64,000 nucleotides of DNA. Origin: Pyronema omphalodes. Lineage: Eukaryota; Ascomycota; Pezizomycetes; Pezizales; Pyronemataceae. The stretch is taken from contig JAJJXM010000048.1 of NCBI GenBank assembly GCA_024516155.1, positions 310,001 to 374,000 on the forward strand, read 5' to 3'. Shown in pieces: positions 33,979-46,576 of this stretch; position 1 is the stretch's first letter; every line of letters begins with the position of its first letter. Made by a program: the position numbers and the translations under genes. Under the pieces are notes generated by a model. The model was not told the DNA's origin, did not search any database, and was given only the letters and a program-made list of their open reading frames with translations.

Positions 33979-35551
33979 TCATCTACGGAAAAAGAACCAG
34001 CGGATTGCACGAACGAGATTTTGCCACCAACCCTGTTGCTGACCTTCGGTTTTCGGCTTCTCGTTCTTCGGCTCTCCGGTGTGTGGTAATTGACGCCGGT
34101 GGTTGTTTCTCGGAATGGAACGCAATAACGAATCTCTGGGGCCAACATCTTGAGGATCTTCGGTCTCCTCGGTCCCATCGTCCGAATGGTATCCATCCGG
34201 GACATACTCGGGAAAGGGTCCTTCACGAGCAGTCACCGACGAAGCCGGAGTCACGACGCGGTGTTTCTGTGTGAAATGCATTTCCGTCGGCTGTAAGAAC
34301 TCGGATCTGTCACTTGTGATCGATGGAGTCATGGCAGGGCTATTACCCTCACTATCCACATTCGCTGGTGTGGGTGGGAGATTCATGGATCTCCGAAGAA
34401 CTGTCCCTGCCGCTGTATCTAGAATACCCACTCGTTTTCGTAGTTCTTTCTGAATGTGGGGACTGATGTTTTTGCTGGTTTTGTAGTAAGACATCATTTC
34501 ATAGAGTGCTTCTCTAGCCGTCTCGTGCTTTTCCGCAAGTTCCTTTTCAAATGCTTCCAGTTCCCCCACGTCTTCCGGATAGTCCTCTTCCTCGGGTTCC
34601 GAAACGCCATGATGATGTGAGAATATTCGAGCTCCGCCATCTAGTAATTCTTTCCATGGCCCCTCTGCCAGCTCTTTCTCTTTCCTCTCAGCCCGCTTCT
34701 TGGCTGATTCGGTGTAATTTTGCCACATCGTTGTGACAATAGTCACGTTAGGGAAGAAGTATTCACCACACAGTGCTTTTAGCATTTTTAAGTTGAGATC
34801 TTCCGATTTGGAAAAGCGTCCTGTCGCAATGGCGTGGACATAGAGAACTCCTGCAATATTACAGTATGGCGACATAGTTTCGAACCATTTCAAGATTTCC
34901 TGATAAACATGAATATCAGTACGTTCGGGATCACGGTCATTGAAGCCCGGAGTATCAACAAAGACGTAACGTTGATCGTCGATAATTGCCGGGAACATCT
35001 CAAACGAAGTCGTTCCTGCCAGATTGTCAACTATGATTTCCAAAATCAATGTCGGATAGTGAAAACAAACCAGCATTAATAGAGTGTTCAATGTGAACAT
35101 CCTTTCCTGTAATTTCCTTAATCAAAGATGACTTTCCAGTGCCAGTCAACCCAATGACGGCGATAAATTTGATTGACAGTCTATCGCTCACATTAACTAC
35201 TTAGGCCAAAGAATATTTTTGGGAACAAGTATACCCTTTTGACACTTGCCGCATCATCTCCGCTACTGTCATTTTATCCCTTGTTTTCTCAGAAAACTCC
35301 ATTGTAGCATCCCACCACTCCTGTCTCGTATGGGGTAACGAATCCAACCCCAACCATTTGCGAATATTGTGAGTATTCTCGTCCGTCTGGTTATTTTGCC
35401 GTGCTGTATCTTTCGCGTGTATTTTCGTCAGAGACTCTACAGCTGCAGAATCTAGTGGTTGCGCGTCTCTCTGCACATCGTCCCATTCCATGTCAATATC
35501 TGTGGCCGGTGGCGATGATCTCACGGGCGTAGGCTGCTGTCGGGTGACCAT
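33979..35551 (-). CDS. P-loop GTPase (AIG1/IRG-like fungal family), 489 aa, three exons
   Basis: Exons are 35551-35236+35235, 35186-35071 and 35015-33979. Introns are 48 nt (35187-35234, GTATAC...GTGAG) and 55 nt (35016-35070, GTTTGT...GGCAG). Splicing yields IKFIAVIGLTGTGKSSLI and then EHSINAGTTSFEMFPAII in one frame. G1 is GLTGTGKS (118-125). A G2-like Thr pair lies in GTTS. G3 is DTPGF (165-169). The usual NKxD is replaced by a hydrophobic strand ending TTMW, as in related fungal proteins. A Glu-rich coiled region (about 245-300) and a Pro/Ser-rich linker follow. The protein ends in an aromatic-basic segment (GWWQNLVRAIRWFFFRR) that could insert into membrane. The N-terminal 105 residues have no known domain. 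The role is unknown; relatives are often found in fungal innate-recognition-like repertoires. Confidence 0.82.
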
Positions 35552-37532
35552 CGTTTCTGTATCGTGCGTCGATATACTCGCGAAACTGAAGCTACGGCAA
35601 AACTCGTAACTGAAATAGCGTTTTGGAAAGGCCGAAGTGAGTGTTGTTGGAGGAAATGCGGGGAGGGAAAGGCAGTTTTGAGAGCTTTGGAGCGGTGGGG
35701 CTGTGTTAGGGCTCGAAGCTTGGTTGCCTGCGAGATTGGCGTTTACCCAAGCTTGCCATTGGTTCGGCTAGTAATACGCTAGGCAAGTGTTTGCCCTGTC
35801 CTGGGGCTATCTCCGCAGAATTGCACGTAGGGCGGTTTGCAGTCGTGGCCATCGGTGTTGAAAATCGTGCGCGAGAACGAGAATTTTGGGTTAACAGGCG
35901 ATGTTAAATTGAATATATAGAGTTTTCCTGAGGCGTAAGATGACGTACACAGCCTCTTAACGACAAGTTGTGTGACGGCTCAGCTGTGATGGTCACGTGA
36001 TCTGGACACGTTCAGGCACTAGAAGCACGTGCGTACTTGTCGCGCTTCACAGGATATCACCGCTGCATCTCCAAGGAATTTGTCACTTTCATCCTCTAAT
36101 TTATCATAAGTATATGAAAAGCTGACTTACTATCCTGATGAATTTCTTTTCTCTACTGGTCTTGAGGTGTATAAGTACTCCGTGTATGAGACTCAAAATG
36201 TCATGACTTGGAAATAGCTCCGAGTGATCTTCTATGTTTACGTGACAAAAACCGCCTTCCATGCTGCCCATGCTCAGGCTGGCATTCTCCAATAGTACCA
36301 GGCAAAACTATAGCTTGCAGATAAAATTAATTGATAGATCTTCTGATAATTATGCTATTGTCATAAGTCGCCTACTTATAGAGAAATCAGAGCTACTGGC
36401 TTTGATGTAGGGCGTCATAGTACCACTGCCTATCCCTTCCGAAAACTGTATGAGTAATTGTAAACGCGTTGAGAATTGATATTTTACACGAAATAACTCA
36501 CTGGGTATACGTTCTGCTGCTTTGGCTGTACATTACCACAGCATTTCGACCAAGCTTGATGTAAACCTTCAAAATTAGCGACATCAGTCTTTTGCGCCCC
36601 GAAAACGGGGTCCAGATATTCGATTATTATACCGTATTTTTCGGTATGTTACATCTATATAATCCTACAGGAATGCCTTCCTAGATAAAGCTCGTTTAAT
36701 TCGTTTACCAGATCAGAGATTGATAAACAGTGTACAAGCTAAGCATTAGTAACGCATGAAGGTTTGTGCCGCATCGGTATGAGCACAGTCAGCACCTAGT
36801 TCTAGGTCATCGAGACTGCCTCTGTTAACTGATTCCAATGATAAGGCTTTATAGGGTATTCTGCCTTGTTTATATCCTGCTGTGGTGCTACATGAAATTT
36901 AGACGTGAAACCAAACGTGGCACCGTGGAATTTTTACATGGAATCAAGGCGGATTATAAACATAGGAAGCCGAATCTTCGATCTCGATCTTCAAGAACGG
37001 ATGGACCACGTTTCTTAGCCTAGAGATATTACAGCCTTATCGGACATGCACGCGACCTCTAGTGTCATTGCAGAGGCTGCGAGAACCCTATAATACGTGA
37101 ATACGAGGTACCTTGGTTGGTTGCGGCAGTTTTCCGAAGTTGTGTTACTTCCCCCAAACCATGTGTAATTAGGCGCCATGGATGGTTGTTGCTTTTGATT
37201 TGCGCCCTGTTGTATTTAGAAGAGAAGTTACGAGTACAGACATGTAATATTTACGCTGGCCTAAGTTCCTCCTCGCCAAATTTACTACAAGCCATATGAT
37301 GTACTCATCATAACAAACGATATAAGATGGGGACAGACATCGAACTGTTTGTAGTAGATTGAAGACCTTCATGACGCCATGGTAAGGATTTAATAACCCC
37401 CACTTAACCGAATTACTACCCACCGTTCTGTACAATGTCAAACTACATTAAAACACCGCAAGTAGGGATAGTTTCTGTCCCCGCTGTCTTCCACATTTAC
37501 AATAACAACTTTTCTATAACCTACATAGCTTC
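35552..37532. other. intergenic, no gene seen
   Basis: The promoter side of the GTPase gene is followed by AT-rich sequence with short frames and no motif or long repeat. Nothing supportable. Confidence 0.5.
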
Positions 37533-38045
37533 CTAATGGGTATCTTCCTTGCTTCGCGATCTCGGTGGCTGGTTAAGCAGCAATTCTAAAATTGTTTTTC
37601 CGTTATTGTCTTTGGGATTATCATCTACATTGTTTCGCTCCGATAGTAGAGTCACCATGGATAATCCGTAATGCATTGCCGCCCAGACAAGAACTGTCCA
37701 TCCCCGTTGATCCTCCATAATAACATCTACACCATGACAATCCACATGTTGATGCTCAATTGCAATTGACCAGTCCAAAGATATCAATTTAGCTTTTCAA
37801 AGATGCCACAACCAAAGCTCCTCTATAATCTTTGTCTGCTGATCTAAAGGCAGTGATATGGTGACCATCGGTCCATCGCACTGGAAAATAAATTATAGCA
37901 TCTCAATTAGTTTTCTACACCGAACCGCAAATATACAAGCGGAATTCCCCAAACCTTCTCCCAGTCAGGAGGTATTAATCCGGAAGCTAATAAAATTTCT
38001 AGTACGGCGATGCGATCATATAGAACTCTCTTAGATATAGCCTTT
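37533..38045 (-). pseudogene. decayed ankyrin-repeat gene fragment
   Basis: The minus strand reads IAVLEILLASGLIPPDWEK (about 37,960-38,020), then after a GTTTGG...TTCCAG interval DGHHITAFRSADKDYRGALV, a stop, then a frame with EDQRGWTVLVWAAMHYGLSM and PKDNNGKTILELLL ending at 37533. These are ankyrin-like helices (D-G-x-T-x-L-x-x-A pattern). The frames do not join into one protein without crossing stops, so it is either a pseudogene or a multi-exon gene I could not assemble. Ankyrin arrays are common partners of fungal NTPases; no partner domain is visible here. Confidence 0.4.
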
Positions 38046-39431
38046 TTCAATCAACTCAACTTCAATATCAAAAGTTGCACAATCTCTGTATAGTTTTTGT
38101 TTGCTGATACATAAAACAACACAACTTGATACGGCAATATCATTCACATCGCTCCACCATGTAAAATCAATTACAGTGAAAGCCTTCTACCACGATTCTA
38201 TCTAAAATGATATCCTGTATGTAAAGTGTAAGGGTTAATGGCCTGAAAACGGCATCGGCGGTTATAACTTCTCCGTTCTCGGCCAGCTCTCCCCCTTTTT
38301 TTGTTTTGATAGATCAACTAATTGCACGTTATCTCTCTCTGCTTTTTCTTTGACTCTTTCAAGTATACTCCCGTTGATTTTTTTTGGTTACGAGCCCGCG
38401 GTCTCGCCGCCGCTTGATCCATAAGACATAAAGTTTGGTCTTTTATCCTCCTCAATCCCACCTGCGGGACCCAATCTCCAAGCTTTCCACTCCCACTCAA
38501 CCAAGTATCTACATGCCCACAAACAATACCCACACCAAAGGCAAGATTGTCGATCTCACTACCAGCAAGTAGAACACCTGGACTGAGGTTAACGAACAAG
38601 TCCTCCAAGTCAAAGGACGTTGTCACGTTGCTACTGGTAAAGCCATTACACCAGTCAAAACTGAATATATTAACACCTAATCCTTCCATTGAGTGATGGA
38701 AGAACACAATAGGATCATACTCTATCATGGAAATGTTCGTATCACGACTCCATGGACAATAGCAGATATCTGTTCGTTTGTTATTCACTGTTATGTGGAA
38801 AGACATATCGTAACCGCAATCCTGGAATACTTATGTGTAATGTCTTTACAATTGTTGACAAAAAGTTCCGCGTCTGTTTGTTGGGATACCATGTCGTGAA
38901 ATGTAGTATGCAAAATCCAGTGGAATCATATGTGATGACTAGATTGTGTAATCATAATAGTAGTCGTTCATTTATGTTTTGAACCTTAAGGTTATGAAGG
39001 TTGTAACATTACTATTAAATTTTTTCCCAAATATTTCCTTTGCTTCTTGCCTATACCTAAGACTCGACTGTGTAACTGCAGCTCAGAAGATTCAAAGCTT
39101 CTCCCAATTCTTGGCAATTGATACCCACTTCCTTTCCCTATTCTGTTTTGGCATTCAAAAAACTTCTGGCTTTGTGCCTCCATATCATAAACGCGATGTA
39201 CAGCTACCGGCCGAGTGATCGCTTATGCAAAGCAAACCGCGTACTGGAGTCTTGAAGAAATCTACGGATATTATCGCCCAGTTCATGCAGAGGTCTTGAA
39301 TTAAAACGCACCATCCATGCAAAGTGTAGTTTGAGGGTTCTAAGGGTTTGCATGATCATGTCCTCTTCGAATTAGATTAATCGGGAACCAAAAACTGCGT
39401 AGCTATACACAAACTTTGTGTACATCAAAGT
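38046..39431. other. intergenic, no convincing gene
   Basis: A minus ORF at 38318-38806 (162 codons) has no recognised motif and is considered doubtful. No repeats of note. Confidence 0.4.
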
Positions 39432-39868
39432 ATGAATTTCAACTACTACAAGCTTCATAAACCTTTCCCTCTACCAAAATGAATGGTTGCAAATTCTGAA
39501 CTGCACCTTTGAAAGTGTTCCAGACAAGCTTACCATGCTCTCCAATTACCAGCTCAAGGACTCCCTCGGATGCCGTGGTTGGTGCGCGCAAGACCTGTGG
39601 TGCTATAATCCAGGATATAACAACGATAGGCATGTGTATTATTTACAGTATACACTTGAAGTAATGCTAATCGGGGTATACGGGTTGAAAGAGGATGTTC
39701 TGCTTTTTCCGAGCACCATAAATGTGATAGATAGAACGGATGTATTATTCTACGGTCGCTTACGAAGAAATGGATAGAAAAACTAACCATGATATATCAA
39801 GTCGGATCCATAACATGACGATAAGTATCGAGCTTTATGTGCCAATGGATGGATTGTCAGGTTCTAAA
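39432..39868 (+). pseudogene. decayed paralogue of the secreted cysteine-rich protein at 63.5-64.0 kb
   Basis: The translated sequence SFINLSLYQNEWLQILNC and QLKDSLGCRGWCAQDLWCYN with GYNNDR matches SFISLSLCQNEWLEIPNC, QLKNFLGCRGWCAEDMQCYN and GYNNDK of the intact gene. The match continues at DNA level through both later exons to ATTGTCAGG. It is broken: the signal-peptide frame has a TGA and the only nearby ATG (39432) is out of frame; the first splice donor reads GCATGT where the intact gene has GTATGT; exon 2 has Cys-to-Ser in the CC pair and a TAG soon after; exon 3 has lost one base before the S-S-F-M-C motif. It is on the opposite strand to the intact gene, 24 kb away. Confidence 0.85.
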
Positions 39869-42800
39869 GTGGAAGTTAATATGAAGCGCTTTTGATCCGT
39901 GAACTTTGAGATGTGGCTAGTTGTGAGAGCTATATATATATGTCCTTGTAAACCGCAGCCCATATTATTTGCAGAATAGTGAGAGAATACAGGGCCATAA
40001 CAGAGATCTTTCTGATCCAGACAGTGTCTGGGAAATTTGATTTGAAGTCCGTTGAGTGTCTTTAATGCTATTAGTACAAGCGTTAGAGTTACAGAATTGG
40101 ATAGAAAGTGTAAAATAACAACTTCTGTAAATGTGAAAATTCAAGTCACCATCTAAGCACATCTTGAGACACTCGTACGCCACATTTTTGGAACCTCATG
40201 CTCACTGTTTTACACCCGCAATACTTATCGCCGTCAGAAATTGTGAGTGCACCATTCATTCACGGTTTCTCTATAGTAATAAACAAGAGAGAGAACTGTT
40301 AACGCATTATATCATTATTCGAAAGTAAGTATATTGGAGAAGATTTTCAAAATTTCGGTGGATTTGGAAGAGTGATATTTGGTGAAGAGGCTATGATGTT
40401 TCAGATGGGTTAAAAGGTGGCATGCAACACGCTATGACAACGGTTGCCATGTATGTATGTATTCTAGTCGACGTCGTCTAACGCTGATACATCAACAAGT
40501 GTGCGCTCAATATGATGACACATTACTTAGACCATGAAAACCCTCTCAATAATTGACCAGTATCACATCGTCCCTCCTTAGGCCTTATCCAAATCATCAT
40601 CCATGATTCGAGCATATCGGCAATTCACGCCGCTAGTAAGTGCTACGTACTTCAGCCCACTTTCCGACATATCACGCTACATGACCGTAACATTAGCCGA
40701 CACCGGCTGGCTACATCCCCGCATCCCCGGTCTTCGTGGTGTTTGCGGGGCCTCTCCATGCCCTGTGGCTTGCTGGCATGCCATGTAGCTTGCCCTACTC
40801 CGTACACCATAGCAGCACTTCATCTCACCGTCAGCCAAGCTCAGCCACCTCATCTCTTCCTAGTTCTCCACATTCCAAGATTCCGTCCTCGTTTCCGAGA
40901 GTCTAGAAGCCTTGTTTAGCCCTGTTACGTTTTAGCTAGGGCTGTTGCGGTACTTAGGGCTTGAACTCATAAGGCGCCACCATGAGGCATCTAAAGATTT
41001 TCCGGAAACAATCCCGATGATCTCGCCAGTCTTGCCACCAAGGTAAAGGCGCTCTCCCCCCGAGAAAATCTACAGGGCAAAGCGGTGTAGAATTCATGGC
41101 TGACTTCTACACTAGTTATGTACATACTCTATGTATGTATGGTACAGTCGTGTATGTAGGTAGATTTAGATTTCGGCTGCTAAATCCTGAGGTCGGTTAT
41201 AGCTGGTTACATACAGACAACGTTGAGTTCGAACAGTTCGAATTCTTATCTACCATCTGGAGAAGACTTCTAATGCAAGCCACAAGAAACTATGAACAGA
41301 TGTAGGCATCCAAATGATGGAAAAACATAAGGCTGTAATATGATGAAGGTGAACCATATGTACGTGGGTACCTTGGTGGAATTCTTAGTGAAATTCGAAA
41401 GCTTCTATCTCCCCGAACCATCAACTATCTACAGTTACAGTACGTATCTAGAATACCATTCTTCGGGACCATTAAAGCACATTCCAACTACGGCGCACAG
41501 CAAACCGTGTTAGTACCTAGGCTGCAGGTACTCATCACATAAGTCATTAATGATTGGATGCTTGATGATCAGGGACTAAAGTTATACACGCTAAGCTATT
41601 CAAATTCCGGGGTTTGGAAAGAACGTCGAAGGCTCGAAGCAGGAAAAATGTTCCTAAGAAAGAGATTTGACTAGAAGCCATGGTGCACCATATTTCAGCC
41701 TTTCATTCCGGAACTTCACCGTGCAGAAATAACCTTTCGATGAAAACTTTACTAACCAAGAAAATAAGTCGGATCGTCATAGAGATATCCCGCTATCCGG
41801 ACGGATCTTCAATACCTTTATGTATACATACCATATTTGCTTCAGTTGCATATACGTAGCTAATCTTTAAAGGCCTTAGAAAACTGCAATACATATGGAA
41901 GAAATATGGAAGATGAGCTATTCAACCAATCACCAGGAAAGAACTGATATAGTATACGATTAATCCTGAGTAAATCAAATTACGAAATGTTCAACAAAAC
42001 AAACAACTTCTTCTTCCTCCATTTTCTCATCCATACCATCTTCTTGGACTTATCTATTTCGAGGATAAAAAAAAAGGAGGTTCATGAGGTTCAAGTTCGG
42101 CCAAAGGGGATTTTTCGAACCAAACCATCGGGTCAGTATTAATCTCAGAGCCTGCTGCATACGTTGAAACGGCAACAGCAACAGCAAGAACTACATCCAG
42201 TGAAGCCCAGAAAACAGGAACGCACAGGGACAAGGGCAGTAAGTCCTGGCGAGTTTATTCGACAACAAAACAGTACTTGAGCAAAAGGGTAAAGGTTAAA
42301 GGGTCAAGGGTAAGTTCGTCGGCGCTCTGTTGGATCACTGCACCTAACTTTCCCCGTCCCCAATACTTCAGAAAATGGTAAGGCTAGTATTGCATTCCAT
42401 GAACTCATATCGAATATGTACATAAATATTATCTTTTTGATAGTTATGGTAAAAAAAAGCCATGATAGGGATCATACTCTCTTTGCCTTTTCTCACTCGG
42501 GAAAATTCTGCAGTCATGGTTATGCTGTTCCTATATGGGATGCGCTATACTTAACGCAACCCCGAGTACATTAAGGTATGATCTGTAACGCGATCAACAC
42601 TGTAGGCATACGGTGCTGATGAATTTTCTGAGATCGACGATGGTGTTGAAGCTTATGACAGACAGGATCAAGATTTGTGATTGGATAGACACCGAGCTCG
42701 AGCCTCTACATAACAACTACGCCACCTAAATTCATTAGCTAGACCCATGTTGACCATAACAGCACGGACGTAAGCCTGAAGAATCGGCTCGATAATATCG

Positions 42801-45800
42801 TCGAGAGGGTTTAGAGAAGTTCTAAAGACTCTCTGGACCTTGTCTAGTTCAACCCTACGACCGCATCGATGTCCGTAGTCCCTAGACTGGTGAACGGACG
42901 AACGGGTTATCATCATAAAAGTCAATAGTAGTCACATCGGAAGGGGTGAAGGCACTGAGACTTGAGAGATCCGATACGCAGGAGGACGCACTGGGCATAC
43001 GTAGATGGGAAGCCAGAGCTGTCTAGACATTTGAGTTCACAGTCCTCTGGTTTGTTCCTTAGGGTGTCTCTCCATTGCTGCAGAACGACGATCGTACCGC
43101 AGGTTTACATGGCCTAGGGGAATCTCCATCAAAGTGCACTCCGGCCCTGTAAGGCAGTGTTGATAACGTCCTAACTACGACGGTGTATTTTACGGGTAAT
43201 TTTGATGTTTACCCCAGACTTGTGGGGATTCGACGGTATATACTCGGCTTATTTTGATCCCGGTTCATTACACCAGTGCGCCAGTTGAGATTTTTTTTCC
43301 GTGCCCCTCCCCGATATCCCCGTTAACCTTGAGTAGAGTAGACCATTTAGTAGGTAGACGGCCGAAGCCTTGGGGGTTTCGGCTCGGTACCTCACCAAGT
43401 CCTGCTCGGAAAATTAGTTTATCCCTCCCTCCCTTCTATGTACACATACATATGTCTGGACCATTTAGCCAGTCATATGACGGTATATCCGCAGAGACAG
43501 CCCAGGATAGGGGACCAAAGGCAAACCCGTAAAAAATTCACAAGGAAAGAAATATAATGCCAAGATCAATCACCTCATCTCACTTCGCCCCAGACCAGTT
43601 ACCCCACCCTTTAGAGTTTTTCGGCTGGCCGCAACCCCCGCCACCGAAATAATTCTGCGCGAGAATCGGAGCCCTACCCGCCTGTCATACGGGGCGCGTG
43701 GGCAGTTTAGTATGTATGTGCTGCCATTTTGCCCATCCCTCTTTTTGGTGGCTGGCCAACGGGCGGCGACGAAGTAGGCGGGTAAAGTTAACTCCAGCCG
43801 AACCCAAGGGAACCCGATGGAGTCGAAGGGAGCCCAAGTGTGAACCAAAGGGAGGCATAGGGAGGCATATAGGACCATGATAGCAAGTAGAGTACCTGCG
43901 CAACGAGTACGAGGTCGCATCTAGAGTTATAGCCTGGTGCAACCATTCGTGGCATGCAGAAATGGGCATCTCAGGGGCGATAGTGTGTGGCATCTTCCTT
44001 TCGATCCTGATCTGAAAAAGGAAATTTCCTAAGCTTCCCGATGTTAATCGCGCGGTTGCCCAAGGGAACATGAATCCAAGACTTTAAGTAGACAAGCCGA
44101 CTGACAGCCCAGTGGCAGCCCTATGGCTATTCGTTACAGTCACACGATCATTGTCAACTTTGATTCTTCCCTAGAAACAAAACAATTTTTCACGCACCTT
44201 GAAATCACGCTTCTATGTACAGACTCCGCGGAAATGTGCGCAAATTCTTTTCATAAAAGGGAACCAGTGTAAGCAAAGCGCAGCGGAGCGTAATACCTAA
44301 CCTTAACCTAGTTTCCATTCCTTTAGGTTCTGTTAACCTCAACCCCACCACTGGATTTGCTGGAATCGAGATTGGTGTGTTATAGTACAATCCAAGGTTC
44401 CGGTAACAGCCCCCAAAACATATCCAAGGGCATTAAAAGACACCAATAAGCAAACCATGCCGTAAACGTGGTCATTGATATTAAGCGTTACCGTTGGAGT
44501 ATTTCATCAGGACAGAGCTTCTTCGCGACAGGAATGGTGTTTTTCGTTGCTGCTGGGGCCGGAAGAAAATTCCGGTCTGAAAAAGGGCCGTTGGGCTCCG
44601 TCGCGACCGGAGCAGTCGGCGAGTCAATGATCTAGAAGACGCCGAGAGCGAAGTAACCATGAAGGAACCACGGAGTAACCACGAAGCGACCATAAGTCTC
44701 AATAAATAATGTACGTGAAAGTCGACTATTCGAGACTATTGATTGATTAGTGAACATCTGGTATCGCGAAATGGCAACGAGAAGCGGTGACAATTCCGCA
44801 TCGAAGAGTAACGAAGAGTATCGGGGGAAAAAAGAGTATAGAAGAGTAACCAAGAGTATCCAAGAGTATCCAAGCCGTGGGCCTTTAATCCCGATCGAGG
44901 GTCCTACGGAGAGCTTGTAATATGAGGCCGTCACTGTAGCTTTTCATTTGCATCAGTTACTGTGGAGGCGAATGCAGCGTACTGAAGCCATACATGATGT
45001 CAATGTATATCCAGCAGGTAGTTCATTCGCCTACGATGTACACAGCAGCTACATCCTTCGGCTATGACCTACAGCACCATTAGTTCCCTACTCATTATTA
45101 AAACTGAAAGCTGAAAGCATACTCACGTGTCCCGATTATCGAACGTGGTCAGAATCTCACTTAATTCTTGTCTTCAATCTTTGGGCATTACTCTGCTTGG
45201 CCAAATGATCACGAGGTGTAAAAACATCCTGATTCTTCTCGGTTTGCGTAGTTTCTTTCAGTTGGAGAAGTGGAGCATAGTGTATGTAAAGTGGAGCAAG
45301 AGAGAGGGAGGGTGAGATGTTAGTTCATGGTGATTTGACTGTTCTATTCCTATGTATGCACTTTACCTTACTTTACTACGCATGTCTATACTTTTTCAGC
45401 TGCTAAAGGAACGCCACGTGATTTTACCACGTCCTTACCAGCTGAAGTTTCCGGACCTGGCAAGCTGAGCTGAGCTGGTCAGATCCCCGGTAACCGATTC
45501 ATGACGTGTTTTTTGCACCCAATTACGTAGTAGAAGCCAGCTGAAAATGGCATGTCAAGCGAGCTTCAGCGAATGAACTTTGAAGGCCTATGTACAAAGA
45601 AGCGGGTATGAAGTAGTCAAGAAGTTAGGGTTCAATTAGCAAGGTCGAGCGAATGAGTGAAGTTCAAAAGTCCCTAGACCAACTCAACTGGCCAGTCAGG
45701 GTTATTATTCCATTGTACAATCCTACGATGTCTTTCTCAATATTTCAATCCCACAAAACTCCTCAGCTTAATCAAAACCGACCGCATCAAAAATCAGTTA

Positions 45801-45852
45801 CAAGAAAAAACAATCAAAGTCAATAGTAGACAAAAAAAGCAACACCAAAAAA
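39869..45852. other. 6 kb intergenic, no gene seen
   Basis: Short frames only, none with recognisable motifs. A degenerate GAAGAGTA(A/T)C repeat lies at 44795-44880 and a GC-richer patch at 43.2-44.1 kb. The stretch 43437-43490 resembles one at 54228-54280. I see nothing else. Confidence 0.5.
44795..44880. repeat. degenerate decamer repeat (CCAAGAGTAT)n
   Basis: About seven copies of (GA/CC)AAGAGTA(A/T)C-type words in tandem with variants. Confidence 0.65.
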
Positions 45853-46287
45853 TTATAAAATAAAGAGAGGAAAACCGCAACAAAAACAAAAAAAGACTCT
45901 TTTTCCGCAACGCCAACCAAACAGACAAATCGATAAGATATAAATAAGGAAAATATAAATATGAATGTTGAAACCTAGAAACGCTAATTTCTGATATTGA
46001 TATCTCGTCGCCATAATATCATGCCCATACTGTGCCAAAAACACCTGTTCCTTGGGATTGGGGGTCATGATCTTTCTTCGCCTTTCTTCTTGCAGTTCAC
46101 CTGTCTTCGACGAGGTATCTCCAAAGTGGTATCCATAGTATCCCATCAAGATTGACCCCATATCCACCATTTTCCTCATCCTCAATCCACATATCGCATA
46201 ATATGCATGCCATAACCAAGAGTTAAACAAAAAGAAATTTTTGTTGAAAACGAATTCCCGGAATTGCCACAGAATGTACGGTGTCAA
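45853..46287 (-). CDS. uncharacterised ORF with membrane-like C-terminus, N-terminus unresolved
   Basis: The frame is gene-like over at least 110 codons: FNSWLWHAYYAICGLRMRKM, then SILMGYYGYHFGDTSSKTGE, LQEERRRKIM and PKEQVFLAQYGHD, followed by a very hydrophobic tail (IHIYIFLIYILSICLFGW). The first ATG in frame is at 46179, but the sequence before it (LWQFREFVFNKNFFLFN) looks equally coding. It is preceded by a possible acceptor (ACCCTAG at about 46296) and a stop, so an upstream exon is probably missing from my model. No upstream ATG exon was found before the zinc-finger gene's stop at 46577, so loss of the first exon is also possible. The compact aromatic composition is reminiscent of a small organelle membrane protein. 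Family not recognised. Confidence 0.4.
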   Translation of the reverse strand: MTPYILWQFREFVFNKNFFLFNSWLWHAYYAICGLRMRKMVDMGSILMGYYGYHFGDTSSKTGELQEERRRKIMTPNPKEQVFLAQYGHDIMATRYQYQKLAFLGFNIHIYIFLIYILSICLFGWRCGKRVFFCFCCGFPLFIL

Positions 46288-46576
46288 TAGGCACTAGGGT
46301 TTTATTGTAAGGTGCTGTGGGTGCTGTAAGCGCCGTCCGGCGAGTATGTGCAGATATGTGTGATTATTCCATCCGTCAGCCGCGCATATAATTTTGCTGA
46401 CCGGTAAGAGCTGGAAGATATTCCGATATTAATCTGCACCCCTTCGCTTCCTTGCTACTTCAATTCTTGCCGTTTCGTATTGTATAATGATGTCCCCCCT
46501 TTTCTCTGATCTCCCGCCACCTGACCCCGCTCTCTTTCACTCAACTTCGCTACTGCCCCGCTCTCCTGCAACCCCG

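Noticed and set aside
38318..38806. 162-codon minus ORF
   Set aside because: Composition is passable but no recognised motif and the C-terminus is low-complexity Lys/Gln; not enough to call.
38693..39218. overlapping plus ORFs near 38.7-39.2 kb
   Set aside because: Short, unrelated frames with no conserved pattern.
42668..42925. 85-codon minus ORF
   Set aside because: No motif or coding periodicity beyond chance.
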